Below, piece after piece: positions 1 through 15,771 of a DNA stretch of 42,009 nucleotides. The notes beneath the pieces are model-generated. The model was given only the letters and a program-made list of their open reading frames with translations, did not search any database and was not told where the DNA came from. The DNA is from Actinomyces ruminis (GTDB lineage Bacteria; Actinomycetota; Actinomycetes; Actinomycetales; Actinomycetaceae). Location: assembly GCF_002154335.2 (NCBI RefSeq), contig NZ_MTPX02000001.1, positions 1-42,009 on the forward strand, read 5' to 3'. Position 1 is the stretch's first letter; the number at the start of each line of letters is the position of its first letter. Both the position numbers and the translations under genes were made by a program.

Positions 1-110
1 AACTCTCCAAACAAAACAAAAACCAAACAAAGAAACCAACAAAAAACCAACAAAACAAACAAACACGACACACTATCGAGATCCCAAACAACACACCCAG
101 GAGAAGCTCC
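1..110. other. A/C-rich, G-poor tract without a gene
   Basis: About 110 bases made almost entirely of A and C on the plus strand, with only a handful of G and T, very unlike the surrounding GC-rich DNA. It ends in AGGAGA followed by a GTG at 111. The 120-codon frame opening there does not look like protein and I do not call it. Read on the minus strand the tract is G/T-rich and lies downstream of the malic enzyme terminator. The rest of the stretch up to 501 holds only the hairpin at 371-421 and a plus-strand frame around 230-370 with some protein-like character that I cannot identify. Confidence 0.6.
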
Positions 111-370
111 GTGCCGTCCTACGACCGGCACCTCACTCCAACGAGCAGCATCCGCAATCCTATGAGCAAACCTAATCGGCGTCAAGGCCGGGGAACGTCT
201 CCCCGATCACAGCCGGTTCCTCTCGGACGCGGGCTACGCGGATCGTCCCCCAGTCCGGGAACCGCTTCCGACGCAGCGGGCTGTACTTTATCGTCGCGCC
301 GCGGGGCCGCGTCAAATCCGGTCGCTATGAACTGGCCCACGTCACGCTGGACCGGTCGCACTGGGGTACA

Positions 371-421
371 GCGGTGGGCTGTTGGCCCCGCCGGGTCGGG
401 GTCGAGCCAACAGCCCACGCT
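371..421 (-). terminator. hairpin downstream of malic enzyme, likely terminator
   Basis: A perfect 13-bp inverted repeat (374-386 with 406-418; arm GTGGGCTGTTGGC) separated by 19 nt, extended by four more pairs after a one-base bulge. It starts about 80 nt past the malic enzyme stop in the direction of transcription. There is no T-tract, which is common for GC-rich actinobacterial terminators. It could instead be an end of an old mobile element. Confidence 0.5.
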
Positions 422-501
422 TCCTCACGGTCGCCGGCCAAGCCGCCGGTTCCACGCGCCGATTCGGTTATAACGGCACCCGCGCGGTGTGTTCCCGCAC
501 G

Positions 502-1886
502 TCAGACGGTGGCGAACTTGCGCACCGCCTTGGCAACCGCCGCCGCCACGCGCTTGTCGAACGCACCGGGGATGATGTACACGGGGCTGAGTTCCTCTTC
601 GGCAATAACACCGGCGATGCCCGTGGCAGCGGCGCGCAGCAGCTCCACGGAGATCTCGGTGATGCCGGTGTCCAACAGTCCCCGAAACAGGCCGGGGAAG
701 GCCAGCACGTTGTTGATCTGGTTCGGGAAGTCGCTACGCCCCGTGGCGACCACGGCGGCGTATTCGGCCGCGCCTACGGGATCGACCTCCGGAGTCGGGT
801 TCGCCATGGCGAAGACAATCGCGTTCTCGTTCATGACTGCCAGGTCCTTGGCTCGAGCAGGTTTCCACTCGACACGCCGATGAACACGTCGGCCCCCTTC
901 AGCCCCTCCTTGAGGGTGCCGGAGACGTGCCGCGGATTGGTGTTCTCCGCCAGCCACTTGCGGTGCTCATTCATGCCCTCGGTGTGCTCACTGTTGAGTG
1001 CACCCGAGCGGCCGTAGCCGACGATGTCCGTGGCGCCATGCGCCATGAGCAGCTTGGCGATCGCGGAGCCGGCCGCACCGACGCCGGAAAGCACGATGCG
1101 CACATCCTCGATCTTCTTGCCAACGACCTTCAACGCGTTGATCAGCGCGGCCAGGGTGACGATGGCGGTACCGTGCTGGTCGTCGTGGAAAACGGGAATG
1201 TCGAGTTCCTCGCGCAGACGCGCCTCAATGTCGAAACACTTGGGCGCGGCGATGTCCTCAAGGTTAATGCCGCCGTAGGCAGGAGCGATCGCCTTAACGA
1301 TCTTGATGATCTCCTCGGGGTCCTTAGTGTCCAGCGCAACCGGCCAGGCGTCGACATCGCCAAACTGCTTGAACAGCACCGCCTTGCCCTCCATCACCGG
1401 CATGGCAGCCTCCGGGCCGATGTCCCCCAAGCCGAGCACGGCGGTCCCATCGGTGACGACTGCGACCGTGTTCTTCTTGATGGTCAGCTGGCGGGCACGC
1501 TCGGGGTGATCGTGAATAGCCTTGCACACCCGCGCCACACCGGGGGTGTACACGCGGGCGAGGTCGCGCCGGTTGTGAATGGGGGTACGCGGTGTGACCT
1601 CTACCTTGCCACCCACGTGGGCAAGGAAGGTGGAGTCGCCGACATTGTGGACGATCACACCGTCGAGCTGTTTGAGAGCCTCTACCAGTTCACCGCGGTG
1701 CTTGGAATCGCGGGTATCGGCGGTCAGGTCCACGAACAGGGTGTCGCCATCAGTATCCGCAACATCTACGCCGTTGACGATGGCCCCCGTTGCCGAAGCC
1801 GTGTCGACGAGTGTCGTAACAGCCTTCTGTGAGGCGGGTACCTCCAGGTGAAGGGCAACGGTATAGCTGGGACTCGGCTGTGCCAT
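502..1886 (-). CDS. NAD(P)-dependent malic enzyme with N-terminal ACT domain (frame break)
   Basis: Oxidative decarboxylation of malate to pyruvate in the cytoplasm. Residues about 6-85 look like an ACT domain, suggesting allosteric control. The catalytic part follows: the malic-enzyme N-terminal motif YTPGVARVC near 115, the metal-binding segments [12 protein letters not shown] and FHDDQHGTA, then the dinucleotide-binding GVGAAG. The frame breaks near 848: up to there it reads ...GNLLEP, and the correct continuation ([21 protein letters not shown]) lies one frame away. Adding one G restores LLEPEDLAVM and a 461-residue protein ending at the TGA at 502. The start ATG at 1886 is preceded by GGAGG. 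It stands alone, with a hairpin downstream. The break is probably a sequencing error; otherwise the gene is inactive. Confidence 0.93.
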
Positions 1887-1956
1887 GGGTTGGATCCTCC
1901 GTTATGGGGTATGTCAGACAGACCAACGACGGTCGCAGGTCTCGGCTAGCTAGCTG

Positions 1957-1983
1957 TATACACGGTCTGAATATACGGTCTGA
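1957..1983. repeat. imperfect direct repeat upstream of malic enzyme
   Basis: Two adjacent 13-14 nt copies share the core GGTCTGA preceded by TATAC (1957-1970 and 1971-1983). They lie 70-97 bp upstream of the malic enzyme start in the only AT-richer patch of that intergenic region, so they could be part of its promoter or a regulator site. No regulator can be named. Confidence 0.4.
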
Positions 1984-2008
1984 GCCTATCCCCATCCGAC
2001 ACAAAACA

Positions 2009-2051
2009 GATCCGGCTGTCTCTCGGCTCACAGTCGTGAGACAGCCGGATC
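2009..2051 (-). terminator. intrinsic terminator of the gatCAB operon
   Basis: Perfect 14-bp inverted repeat (GATCCGGCTGTCTC at 2009-2022 with its complement at 2038-2051) and a 15-nt loop, starting about 50 nt after the gatB stop. On the minus strand the stem is followed by a T-rich run containing TGTTTTG, as expected for a rho-independent terminator. Confidence 0.85.
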
Positions 2052-2102
2052 CGCATACGCATCCAGGTCAACCCCGGGAATTGTCGGTCACCGACGCGGC
2101 GG

Positions 2103-3598
2103 TCAAACGCCCACGCGCTCCATCACCAACTCGCGCACCCGGCGGGCGTCGGCCTGCCCCTTGGTCGCCTTCATGACCGCACCGACGATGGCGCCCGCTG
2201 CCTTGACCTTGCCACCGCGGATCTTCTCGGCGACATCCGGATTTGCGGCCAGAGCCTCGTCGACGGCGGCCAGCAGCGCCCCCTCATCGGAGACGACTTC
2301 GAGCCCGCGCGCCTCCACGACGGCTTCGGGGTTGCCCTCGCCGGCCAGCACACCCTCCAGCACCTGGCGAGCGAGCTTATCGGTCAGGCGGCCCGAATCG
2401 ACCAGGTTCTGCAGCTCGGCCACCTGCGTCGGCGTGATGGGCAGATCTTCCAGCGAAACCTCCCGTTCCTTCGCAGCGCGTGACAGCTCCCCCATCCACC
2501 ACTTGCGCGCCGCCTGCCCGGTGGTGCCGGCCAAGGCGGTCGCCTCGATGAGCTCCAGCGCGCCCGCGTTGACGACATCGCGCATCTCGTCATCGGCCAG
2601 GTTCCACTCCGCCTTCAACCGGCGTCGCTTGGCGGCCGGCATCTCGGGCAGACTGGCACGGATCTGCTCCACCACTCGCGGCTGGGGGCCAGCGGCACCA
2701 GGTCCGGCTCCGGGAAGTAGCGATAGTCGTCGGCATCGGACTTAATACGGCCGGCACGGGTGGTGCCGTCGGCCTGGCCGTGCCGGGTCTCCTGCTGCAC
2801 CGTGCCGCCGTCGGCCAGAATGGCCGCCTGGCGGCTGATCTCATAGCGAACGACCGCGTCGATGCCGCGGAAGGTGTTGACGTTCTTGGTCTCGGTGCGG
2901 ATGCCCATGGGAGCGTCGGGGCCCTCGCGCAGGGAAACGTTGACGTCGGCCCGCACATTGCCGCGCTCCATGCGGGCCTCGGACACGCCCAGTGCCCGGA
3001 AGATGTCCCGCAGGGTGCGCACATAGGTGGCGGCAACCTCGGGGGCCTGGGCGCCGGCACCCTCGATGGGACGAGTCACGATCTCCACCAGCGGTACACC
3101 GGCCCGGTTGTAGTCGACCAGGGAGTGGTCGGCGCCCTCGATACGGCCGTCGGCGCCGCCTACGTGCACATTCTTGCCAGCATCCTCCTCCATGTGAGCA
3201 CGCTCGATCGGCACGGTGAAAATCGTCCCGTCCTCGAGTTCCACCGGAAGAGCGCCGTCATAGGCGATCGGCTCGTCCGACTGGGAGGTCTGGAAGTCCT
3301 TACACAGGTCCGGGTAGAAGTAGTTCTTCCGGGCGAAGCGGCAGGTCTCGGCGATCTGGCAGCCTAAGGCCAGTCCGATGCGGATGGCGTACTCCACGCC
3401 CTTGCCGTTCACCACCGGGAGGGATCCGGGCAGGCCCACACTGGTGGGTGTCACCATGGTGTTGGGCTGGGCCCCGAAGACGTTGGGGGCGGCGTCGAAC
3501 ATCTTGGTGGCGGTGCCCAGCTCAACGTGCACCTCCAGTCCGATGACCGGGTCGTAACGGCGCACGGCCTCGTCAAAGTCCATCAGCTTGTCGCTCAT
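2103..3598 (-). CDS. gatB: aspartyl/glutamyl-tRNA amidotransferase subunit B (frame break)
   Basis: GatB is the kinase/tRNA-binding subunit of GatCAB. It activates Glu-tRNA(Gln) or Asp-tRNA(Asn) for amidation by ammonia delivered from GatA. The N-terminal cradle is clear ([10 protein letters not shown] near 18, then [11 protein letters not shown] with DFQTSQ further on), and the helical and YqeY-like C-terminal regions follow. The frame breaks near 2672: one part ends ...LAPSREWW, while the next frame gives [18 protein letters not shown]. One more G in the run (TGG to TGGG) joins them into a 498-residue protein of normal length. The start ATG lies 1 nt after the gatA stop, with a GGAGGTG ribosome site inside gatA. 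Last gene of the operon; terminator downstream. An essential gene, so the break is most likely a sequence error. Confidence 0.96.
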
Positions 3599-3599
3599 G

Positions 3600-5159
3600 T
3601 CACTTCACCTCCAGCTCAGGGGCCTGGGCAAGCAGCTGACCGCCCCACTTGTTCTCCAACATCTGCTCAAGCACCGCGCCCACCCGGTACAGGCGGTCGT
3701 CGGCACGCTGCGGCGCCAGGATCTGGAAGCCGACGGGCAGGCCGTCGCTCAGGCCCGAGGGCAGACTCATGGCCGGGACGCCGGCCAGGTTGGCGGGGAT
3801 GGTGGTCACGTCGAGCTTGTACATGGCCAGCGGGTCGTCCTTCTCGCCGAAGCGGTAGGCCGTAACCGGTGCGGTCGGGGAGACCAGCACATCCGCCTGC
3901 TGCCAGGCCGCGGTGAAGTCCCGCTGCACCAGGGTGCGCACCTTCTGGGCGGAGCCGTAGTAGGCGTCGTAGTACCCCGCCGACAGCACGTGCGTGCCCA
4001 GGATGATGCGCCGCTTGACCTCGTCGCCGAAACCGGCGCCGCGGGTGGCGGACATGACCGTCTCCGCGGTCACCGGCCCCTCGGTGGGCTCGACGCGCAG
4101 GCCGTAGCGCATGCCGTCGTAGCGGGCCAGGTTGGAGGAGGCCTCCGCGGGCATGATCAGGTAGTAGGCGTCCAGCGCGTACTCCAGGTGGGGCAGGGAC
4201 ACGGTCTCCACCGCGGCGCCCGCATCCTGAAGCAGAGTGAGGGCCTGATGGAAGGAGTCGACGACGCCGGGCTGATAGCCCTCGCCGCCGTCGAGCTCGG
4301 CGATCACGCCGACGCGCAGGCCGCTCAGATCGGCTCCGGCCTGGGCGGCGCGCACCACATCGGCCATACCGCGCGGGGCGTCCGGCAGCGAGGTTGAGTC
4401 GAGCGGGTCGTAGGAGGCGATGACGTCGTGCAGGAGGGCGGTGTCCAGCACCGTTCGCGCCATGGGGCCGGGGGTGTCCAGGGAGGAGGCCATGGCGATC
4501 ACGCCGAAGCGGGACACCGTGCCGTAGGTGGGCTTGACCCCAACGGTGCCGGTGACGGCCGCGGGCTGACGGATGGAACCGCCGGTGTCCGTGCCCACGG
4601 CGACGGGCGCCTCAAAGGCGCCGACCGCAGCGGCCGAGCCTCCGGAGGAGCCACCGGGGATACGCTCAAGGTCCCAGGGGTTGGCGGTGCGCCCGAAGGC
4701 CGAGTGTTCCGTGGAGCCGCCCATAGCAAACTCGTCGAGGTTGGTCTTGCCCAGGATCGGCAGGTGGGCGGCGCGCAGGTTCTTCACCAGGGTCGCGTCG
4801 TACGGCGGGACCCAACCCTCCAGAATCCGGGAGGCGGCGGTGGTCACCTGGCCGCGGGTGACGATCAAGTCCTTCACCGCCGTCGGCACGCCGGTCAGCT
4901 CAGGCACCGGGTCGCCGGCGGAGCCGGCCTCCCGGCGGGCGGCGTCGGCAGCATCAGCGTCGGCCAGGGCCTTGTCGGCATCCACGTCGAGGAATGCGCC
5001 CACGGCGCCGTCGACGGCGGCGATGCGATCCAGATGGGCGCTAGTCAGCTCGCGGGACGAGACCTCGCCGGCGGCCAGGGCAGCGGCCTGTTGCGCGGCG
5101 CTCGCCCGCACCAAAGCGTCGGCGGATGCGGCTGTCGTTTCAGAGTTCATCGGGTTCAC
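3600..5159 (-). CDS. gatA: aspartyl/glutamyl-tRNA amidotransferase subunit A
   Basis: GatA is the amidase subunit that hydrolyses glutamine and passes ammonia to GatB. The 519-residue protein is intact and shows the amidase signature: the catalytic Lys in PTAVKDLIV (about residue 90), the cis-Ser in [12 protein letters not shown] and the nucleophilic Ser in [12 protein letters not shown] (about 165-195). The GTG start overlaps the gatC stop by four bases (GTGA) and has GGAGGA nine bases upstream; an ATG three codons later is a less well placed alternative. Middle gene of gatC-gatA-gatB. Confidence 0.98.
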   Translation of the reverse strand: MNPMNSETTAASADALVRASAAQQAAALAAGEVSSRELTSAHLDRIAAVDGAVGAFLDVDADKALADADAADAARREAGSAGDPVPELTGVPTAVKDLIVTRGQVTTAASRILEGWVPPYDATLVKNLRAAHLPILGKTNLDEFAMGGSTEHSAFGRTANPWDLERIPGGSSGGSAAAVGAFEAPVAVGTDTGGSIRQPAAVTGTVGVKPTYGTVSRFGVIAMASSLDTPGPMARTVLDTALLHDVIASYDPLDSTSLPDAPRGMADVVRAAQAGADLSGLRVGVIAELDGGEGYQPGVVDSFHQALTLLQDAGAAVETVSLPHLEYALDAYYLIMPAEASSNLARYDGMRYGLRVEPTEGPVTAETVMSATRGAGFGDEVKRRIILGTHVLSAGYYDAYYGSAQKVRTLVQRDFTAAWQQADVLVSPTAPVTAYRFGEKDDPLAMYKLDVTTIPANLAGVPAMSLPSGLSDGLPVGFQILAPQRADDRLYRVGAVLEQMLENKWGGQLLAQAPELEVK

Positions 5160-5461
5160 GAGGCGGAGTCCTCCCCCAGGATGCGGGGCACCATGAACGC
5201 GGAATCCTCCGCGGCGGGGGCGCCGGCGAGCAGTTCTTCGACGTCGAGCGTCGGGCCCGGCGTGTCCTCACGCATCACATTGGTAAGCGGAACGGGATGC
5301 GAGGTGGCCGGTAGGTCGGGGGTGACCACGCTGTTGACCCGAGCGAAGGCGGATGCAACCGCATCCAACTCGCCGGCCAGCCGCGTCACCTCCGCATCGC
5401 TCAGGGCCACGCGCGCGAGCGCCGCAACGCGAATGACCTCATCCTTGGAGATAGCAGACAT
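5156..5461 (-). CDS. gatC: aspartyl/glutamyl-tRNA amidotransferase subunit C
   Basis: GatC is the small belt subunit that stabilises the GatA-GatB complex. The 101-residue protein has the family pattern: N-terminal helices ([19 protein letters not shown]), then a segment [22 protein letters not shown] and the C-terminal [12 protein letters not shown] chose the ATG at 5461 because no ribosome site precedes any candidate start and a TACACT box ends 7 nt before this ATG, which fits a leaderless mRNA. First gene of the operon. Upstream in-frame codons extend the frame to 5560 but that part is not GatC-like. Confidence 0.95.
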   Translation of the reverse strand: MSAISKDEVIRVAALARVALSDAEVTRLAGELDAVASAFARVNSVVTPDLPATSHPVPLTNVMREDTPGPTLDVEELLAGAPAAEDSAFMVPRILGEDSAS

Positions 5462-5468
5462 GGGCCCG

Positions 5469-5474
5469 AGTGTA
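5469..5474 (-). promoter_or_regulatory. -10 box of gatCAB, leaderless start
   Basis: TACACT on the minus strand, 7 nt before the gatC ATG, so transcription would begin at or next to the start codon. No convincing -35 element and no Shine-Dalgarno sequence is visible. Confidence 0.65.
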
Positions 5475-5819
5475 TCCATTTGCCGGCTCACTGCCGAGTC
5501 GGCACCCGCTCGCCCGACCATCCGCTGCCCCACACGACACTCGCCCCGCGGTCGGCTCATATGCCGTCAGCATTCTTCGTACCGCAATTGCGTTTTCATC
5601 ACGGAATTATTGCAGAGTGGCACAACGTCTGCGTGACAGCCGACAGCTCGCGGCAATTATGCACGCCTCATGCAAGAAGTCACAGGCACACCGTGGCGGA
5701 CAACATTGACATTCTCAGCGGGTGCCGGTGTCATTGGCGGCAGAGGTTCCGTGATTAGTGCGGATACCCAGATCAGGACGGCCCCCACCTCCGCCGGGCC
5801 GCCAGCGAATAAGGATCCT
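5475..5819. other. divergent intergenic region gatC / L,D-transpeptidase
   Basis: About 345 bases between divergent genes, noticeably AT-richer around 5570-5690 than the flanks. A TTGACA at 5706-5711 is a reasonable -35 element for the plus-strand gene, with only a weak TGTCAT 17 nt downstream. No protein-like reading frame or RNA gene was recognised. Confidence 0.4.
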
Positions 5820-7687
5820 ATGCACAGCGACAAGCTCCCCACCGGGCCGGGCCCGGAGGAGATCGACGAGTCGCCGACACTGTCCGGCCGACCCGTTGAC
5901 ACCGATGCTGCCCCGGACACGATCTTGAAGAGCCCGTATGGTGAGACACCTGCGGTTGCACGGACCTCAATCCTCGCGGCAGCGAACTCAGCGCCGACGG
6001 CGAGCACCCCCGCCGAGGCGGAAGTCTCCGCACCAACAGCGCCGGCGGAGCAGACGGAGCAGACCGCCCCGGTGATGGCGGACACGTCCACCGCCCCGAG
6101 CGCAGACACTCCAACCGAGCCGGACGCCGCACCCGACGCCGAAGAAGCCACGGCGGCACTGCTCGGCGAAACGGCACCCGCACCGGCGTCGCAGATCTGC
6201 CGACATCACCGGCCTCTGCCGGAAGCGCCCCGCTCCCTCCTGCTGCAGCGGAAGGCGACAAGCGGCCCCGCCGTCGGCGCCGCTGGGTGGTGTCATCGCT
6301 GGCCGCGGCGCTGCTACTGATTGGCGTGGGCGGCTACGCCTACGCCGAGCACTATGCCGACGTCGCCGTACCCGGCACCACGGTTGCCGGTACCGACGTG
6401 GCCGGCATGAGCCGGGATGAGATCGTCAAGGCGATCGAAGCCAAGGCAGATGCCGCCACGGTGACCATCACCGGCGATGCCGAGGCGACCGCCTCCCTGA
6501 CAGACCTGGGCACAACCATCAACGCCGAGGCGACCGCGGACGCTGCCATGAGCCGCGGCGCCGACGTCATCGACCGCTTCAAGGCGCTGCTGGGAGGCGC
6601 CGACATCGAAGTCGTCACCGCCAGCGACGACGCCGTGCTGGAGGACTACGCCAGCGGCCTCGTGCCCGAGGACCAGGCGAAGGCAAAAAGCGCCTCGGTG
6701 GTCCTCAACTCCGATGTCAACACCTTTGAGGTGAGCGCTTCCAGTGAGGGCGTGAGCGTAGATACCACCGATCTGGCCCAGGCCGCCGCGCGGGCCGCGT
6801 CGACGTTGAGCCCCACCACGGTGGATCTGGCATATGTCAACACGGCCCCTGCCGTCTCGGATGCCGACGCCCAGGCCGTGGCGGATACGGCCAACCAGTG
6901 GATTGCCCAAGATGTCACCATCACCAACGCCGATGGAACCGAGTTCTACAGCGCCGACACCGCGACCAAGGCGTCCTGGGTCGTGGTCACCGAGAACCTC
7001 GATGCCGCTCCCACCCTGTCCATTGACAGCGAGCAGGTGGCCGAGTGGGTGAGCACGCAGGCGGCCACCGCCAACATCGAACCGGTAATCGGACAGCGGA
7101 ACGTCAACTCCTCCGGGCAAGTCGTGGCCACCAGCGTTGAGGCGGTTGCCGGCCAGACGGTGAACAACGCCGAGACGATTACCACGGCCATCACTGAGTC
7201 GCTCTCCAGCGGCGAGGCCTACTCCGGCACCTTCGAAATGACCACCGGCGAGGAGCAGTGGGAGGAACGCGAGATCGCCGACGGCGCCGAGGACCTGGCT
7301 TACCAGGCGGCCGAGGGCGAGAAGTGGATCGACATCAACCTGTCGGCCAAAACGGTCACCTCCTACGAGGGCGCTACGGTGGTGCGCGGGCCGGTAACCA
7401 TCGTCGACGGCGCCGCCGCCACTCCCACCGTTACCGGCACCTACCACGTCTACTTGCAGTACGAGACCCAGACCATGCGCGGGCAGAATGCGGACGGCAC
7501 CGACTACGAGACGGAAAACGTGCCGTGGATCTCCTACTTCTATGAAGGCTACGCACTGCACGGAGCCCCGTGGTGGTCGAGTTGGGGGTTCTCCGCCTCT
7601 CACGGCTGTCTGAACATGCCGGTGGACGAGGCCAAGTGGATCTACGACTGGGCGGAAATCGGCACCACCGTCGTCTCTCACTACTGA
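5820..7687 (+). CDS. L,D-transpeptidase, YkuD domain, membrane-anchored (frame break)
   Basis: Cell-wall enzyme that makes 3-3 cross-links in peptidoglycan or attaches proteins to it. The corrected protein is about 622 residues: a Pro/Ala/Thr-rich cytoplasmic N-terminus (about 1-145), a basic stretch RPRRRRRW, one membrane helix (VVSSLAAALLLIGVGGYAYA), two repeated extracellular regions of the PG-binding type, and a C-terminal YkuD domain with the catalytic HGAPWW...SASHGCLNMP, Cys in SHGC. The frame breaks near 6190; adding one G (TCGCAG to TCGGCAG) joins the N-terminal frame to the membrane helix. Start ATG at 5820 has AAGGA five bases upstream. A downstream GTG at 6287 would leave out the anchor's basic flank. 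Convergent with ligA through a shared hairpin. Confidence 0.9.
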
Positions 7688-7731
7688 AGCCTTCGCCCGC
7701 GCCCTTAGCGGCTGCCCGAACGGCCCAGACT

Positions 7732-7767
7732 CGGCCCGCCCAACGGTTTCCAACCGCGGGCGGGCCG
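7732..7767. terminator. bidirectional terminator between ldt and ligA
   Basis: Perfect 10-bp inverted repeat (CGGCCCGCCC at 7732-7741 with its complement at 7758-7767) with a 16-nt loop, lying between the stops of two convergent genes. Followed by ATTTG on the plus strand. Confidence 0.75.
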
Positions 7768-7776
7768 ATTTGCTGC

Positions 7777-13626
<5,850 letters not shown>

Positions 13627-13860
13627 CTTGATGTGCGCGGAGCCTAGGTTTCACTCCTGTAACCATTGCAGAAACAACGTACTTGACTGTGACTATCACT
13701 ACAGGTCGTCGGCACAGGTCTCACCTGCGAGGTCTTGCCCCGGCCCGGTCGGCGTGTGAAAGTTGGGGCAGGACGCGGTGGTCCAACGCCCGCCTCGGCG
13801 AATTCGGGACGGCACGTCACGCGCACCGCAGCAGCATTCACGTCCCCGAAGGGAGCCCCT

Positions 13861-14109
13861 ATGGACTGGCGCAGCCAGGCAGCTTGTCTCACGGTTGACC
13901 CCGAACTCTTCTTCCCCGTTGGCAACACCGGCCCCGCGATCGCGCAGATTGCCGAGGCCAAGGAGGTGTGTGCCCGCTGCGACGTGGTCGACACCTGCCT
14001 GAAGTGGGCGCTTGAGAACGGCCAGGACGCCGGTGTGTGGGGCGGCATGAGTGAGGACGAGCGGCGCTCGCTCAAGCGGCGTGCTGCCCGGGCCCGCCGC
14101 TCCTCCTGA
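13861..14109 (+). CDS. whiB1: WhiB1-type iron-sulfur transcription factor
   Basis: Small [4Fe-4S] DNA-binding regulator that works with the primary sigma factor. 82 residues; four cysteines in the WhiB arrangement (AAC near 9, then CARC and DTC around 37-46), the turn GVWGGMSEDERR and a basic C-terminal tail RRAARARRSS for DNA contact. The N-terminus MDWR and the segment DPELFFPVGN match the WhiB1 group closely. Start ATG at 13861 has GAAGGGAG upstream. A 235-nt leader without recognisable genes precedes it. It is convergent with the PdtaS gene. Confidence 0.96.
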   Translation: MDWRSQAACLTVDPELFFPVGNTGPAIAQIAEAKEVCARCDVVDTCLKWALENGQDAGVWGGMSEDERRSLKRRAARARRSS

Positions 14110-14189
14110 GCCGAAACGTCTGGCGGGCGCACCATACCCGGGTGTGCCCGTCCGCTTTCGGCACCACCGTCGACGTGCGAGCCCGCCGC

Positions 14190-15647
14190 TTAGGACTCCC
14201 CCAGTTGGGCATGTAGGACCACGTCCGTGCCCTGCCCTCCAGGGGCGGGGTCCAATCGATTGTGCCGCGCAGTTCGCCCCGCACCAGGGTGTTCACAATC
14301 CGCGTGCCCAGGCCGGTCATCTCCTTGCCTGGGACCAGTCCCACACCGTCGTCGATGACGTGAACGGTCAATTGCTCGCCGTCGCGCCGGGCCCGCACCG
14401 TCACGGTGCCGTCGCGATCCTCCAGGCCGTGCTCGACCGCGTTGGTCACCAATTCGGCCAATACAGTGGCCAGGGCCTGGGCCACGTCGGCGTCAATAAC
14501 CCCGAACTTGCCTCCAAGCGGTAGATACCTGCCCGGTGGGGGTGGCCACGGCCGCGGCGGAGCGCAACACCGAGGAGAACACCTCGTCGAAGTCGACCTG
14601 CTCGTCGACGTTCTGACTCAGCGCCGCATGCACGGTAGCGATCGTGCCTACGCGACGCTCCGCCTCCGTCAGGGCGGTGCGCGTCTCCTCATTGGTGGCA
14701 CGGCGCGCCTGCATGCGCAGCAGCGCGGAAACCGTCTGCAGGTTGTTCTTGACCCGATGGTGAATCTCGCGGATGGTGGCGTCCTTATTCATCAGCACCT
14801 GCTCCCGGCGCCGAATCTCCGACACGTCGCGCACAAGCAGTAGGGCGCCCGCCCGAGCCCCGTCCCGGCGCAGCGGAATCGAGCGCAGTGACAGGAACAC
14901 GCCGCCGACCTCCACCTCGGTCAACCACGCCTGGCGCCCCATCAACACCACCGCCATGGTCTCGTCCACGGGGGTGCGTTCGGGAATGATGCTGGTGACG
15001 GCCTCGGCGAGCTGGCTGCCCTCAATGTCGCCCTCCACGCCGAGGCGGTGGAAGCAGGATTGGGCATTGGGCGAGGCATAGGTGACCACGCCGTCGTCGT
15101 CCAGGCTGACCACGCCGTCACCGACACGGGGCGTGCCATGGCGTACCGCCGTGGCAGCGCCGTTGATGGGGAAGGTCCCCTGCGCGATCATCAGACACAG
15201 AGCGTCGGCCAACTCCTCCAGGGGCTTGTCCACGATCCGGCCGCCGCGCAGCACGCCCACCGCGGTCTCCCGGGTTACCACGGCAATTGCCCGGGAGTTG
15301 TGAATGACCGGAACGTACTCCTCACGTACTGCCGAAGAGCCGGTCCACTCCGGGGCCGCCGCCACCACGATCTGCCCGCTCATCAATGCCTCCAGCGCCA
15401 TGGCCTCGCGGGCGGCGGGCATGCGTCGGCCGATCACATCCTCCAGGTGCACGGTGGCACCCGTGGCCGGACGCGAGTGCGCGGCAGCCACGAATCGACC
15501 GGAGTCGGTATGCGCCCACAAAACCAGGTCGGATACGGACAGGTCCGCGATCACCTGCCAGTCCGCCATGAGTTGATGGAGCCAGTCGAGATCGGCGGGA
15601 GGCAGGCTGACGACACCACGGACCGAGGAGGGCAGAAGACTCGACAC
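14190..15647 (-). CDS. pdtaS: PdtaS-type sensor histidine kinase (frame breaks)
   Basis: Cytosolic sensor kinase that in mycobacteria phosphorylates the RNA-binding antiterminator PdtaR. Order: GAF-like domain (about 1-145), PAS domain with GVVSLDDDGVVTYASPNAQS (about 160-280), HisKA_2 H-box EIHHRVKNNLQTVSALLR (about 298), and an HATPase_c domain with ELVTNAVEHGLED and DDGVGLVPG. Length near 485 residues, close to the family's 500. Two breaks: near 14518, where one base must be removed or two added, and near 14231, where one more C gives the proper ending GRGTDVVLHAQLGES and the stop at 14190. The GTG start at 15647 lies 7 nt after a TAGCAT box with no ribosome site. No ANTAR partner is in the window. 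Confidence 0.92.
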
Positions 15648-15654
15648 GTCCCCG

Positions 15655-15660
15655 ATGCTA
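15655..15660 (-). promoter_or_regulatory. -10 box of pdtaS, leaderless start
   Basis: TAGCAT on the minus strand 7 nt before the GTG start at 15647; no Shine-Dalgarno sequence. This spacing places the first transcribed base at or next to the start codon. Confidence 0.6.
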
Positions 15661-15771
15661 CAAGGGTGCGGCCGTGGGTTCGGTCCCTGAGCCGCCGGAC
15701 GCATGCGCAACCGCAGCCAGGGTCCGGCACGCCGCAGACGCCGCCAGCCGGGGCATGGCAGGATCGGAACC

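Noticed and set aside
111..473. Possible small gene starting at the GTG after AGGAGA
   Set aside because: Its translation is Ser/Pro/Arg/Gly-rich without hydrophobic core, and the final third crosses a perfect hairpin. Another frame around 230-370 reads more like protein but has no start and could not be identified.
13689..13699. CRP/Fnr-like site GTGACTATCAC upstream of whiB1
   Set aside because: The half-sites are separated by 3 bases rather than the 6 of the CRP consensus, so a CRP site is not supported despite CRP control of whiB1 in mycobacteria.
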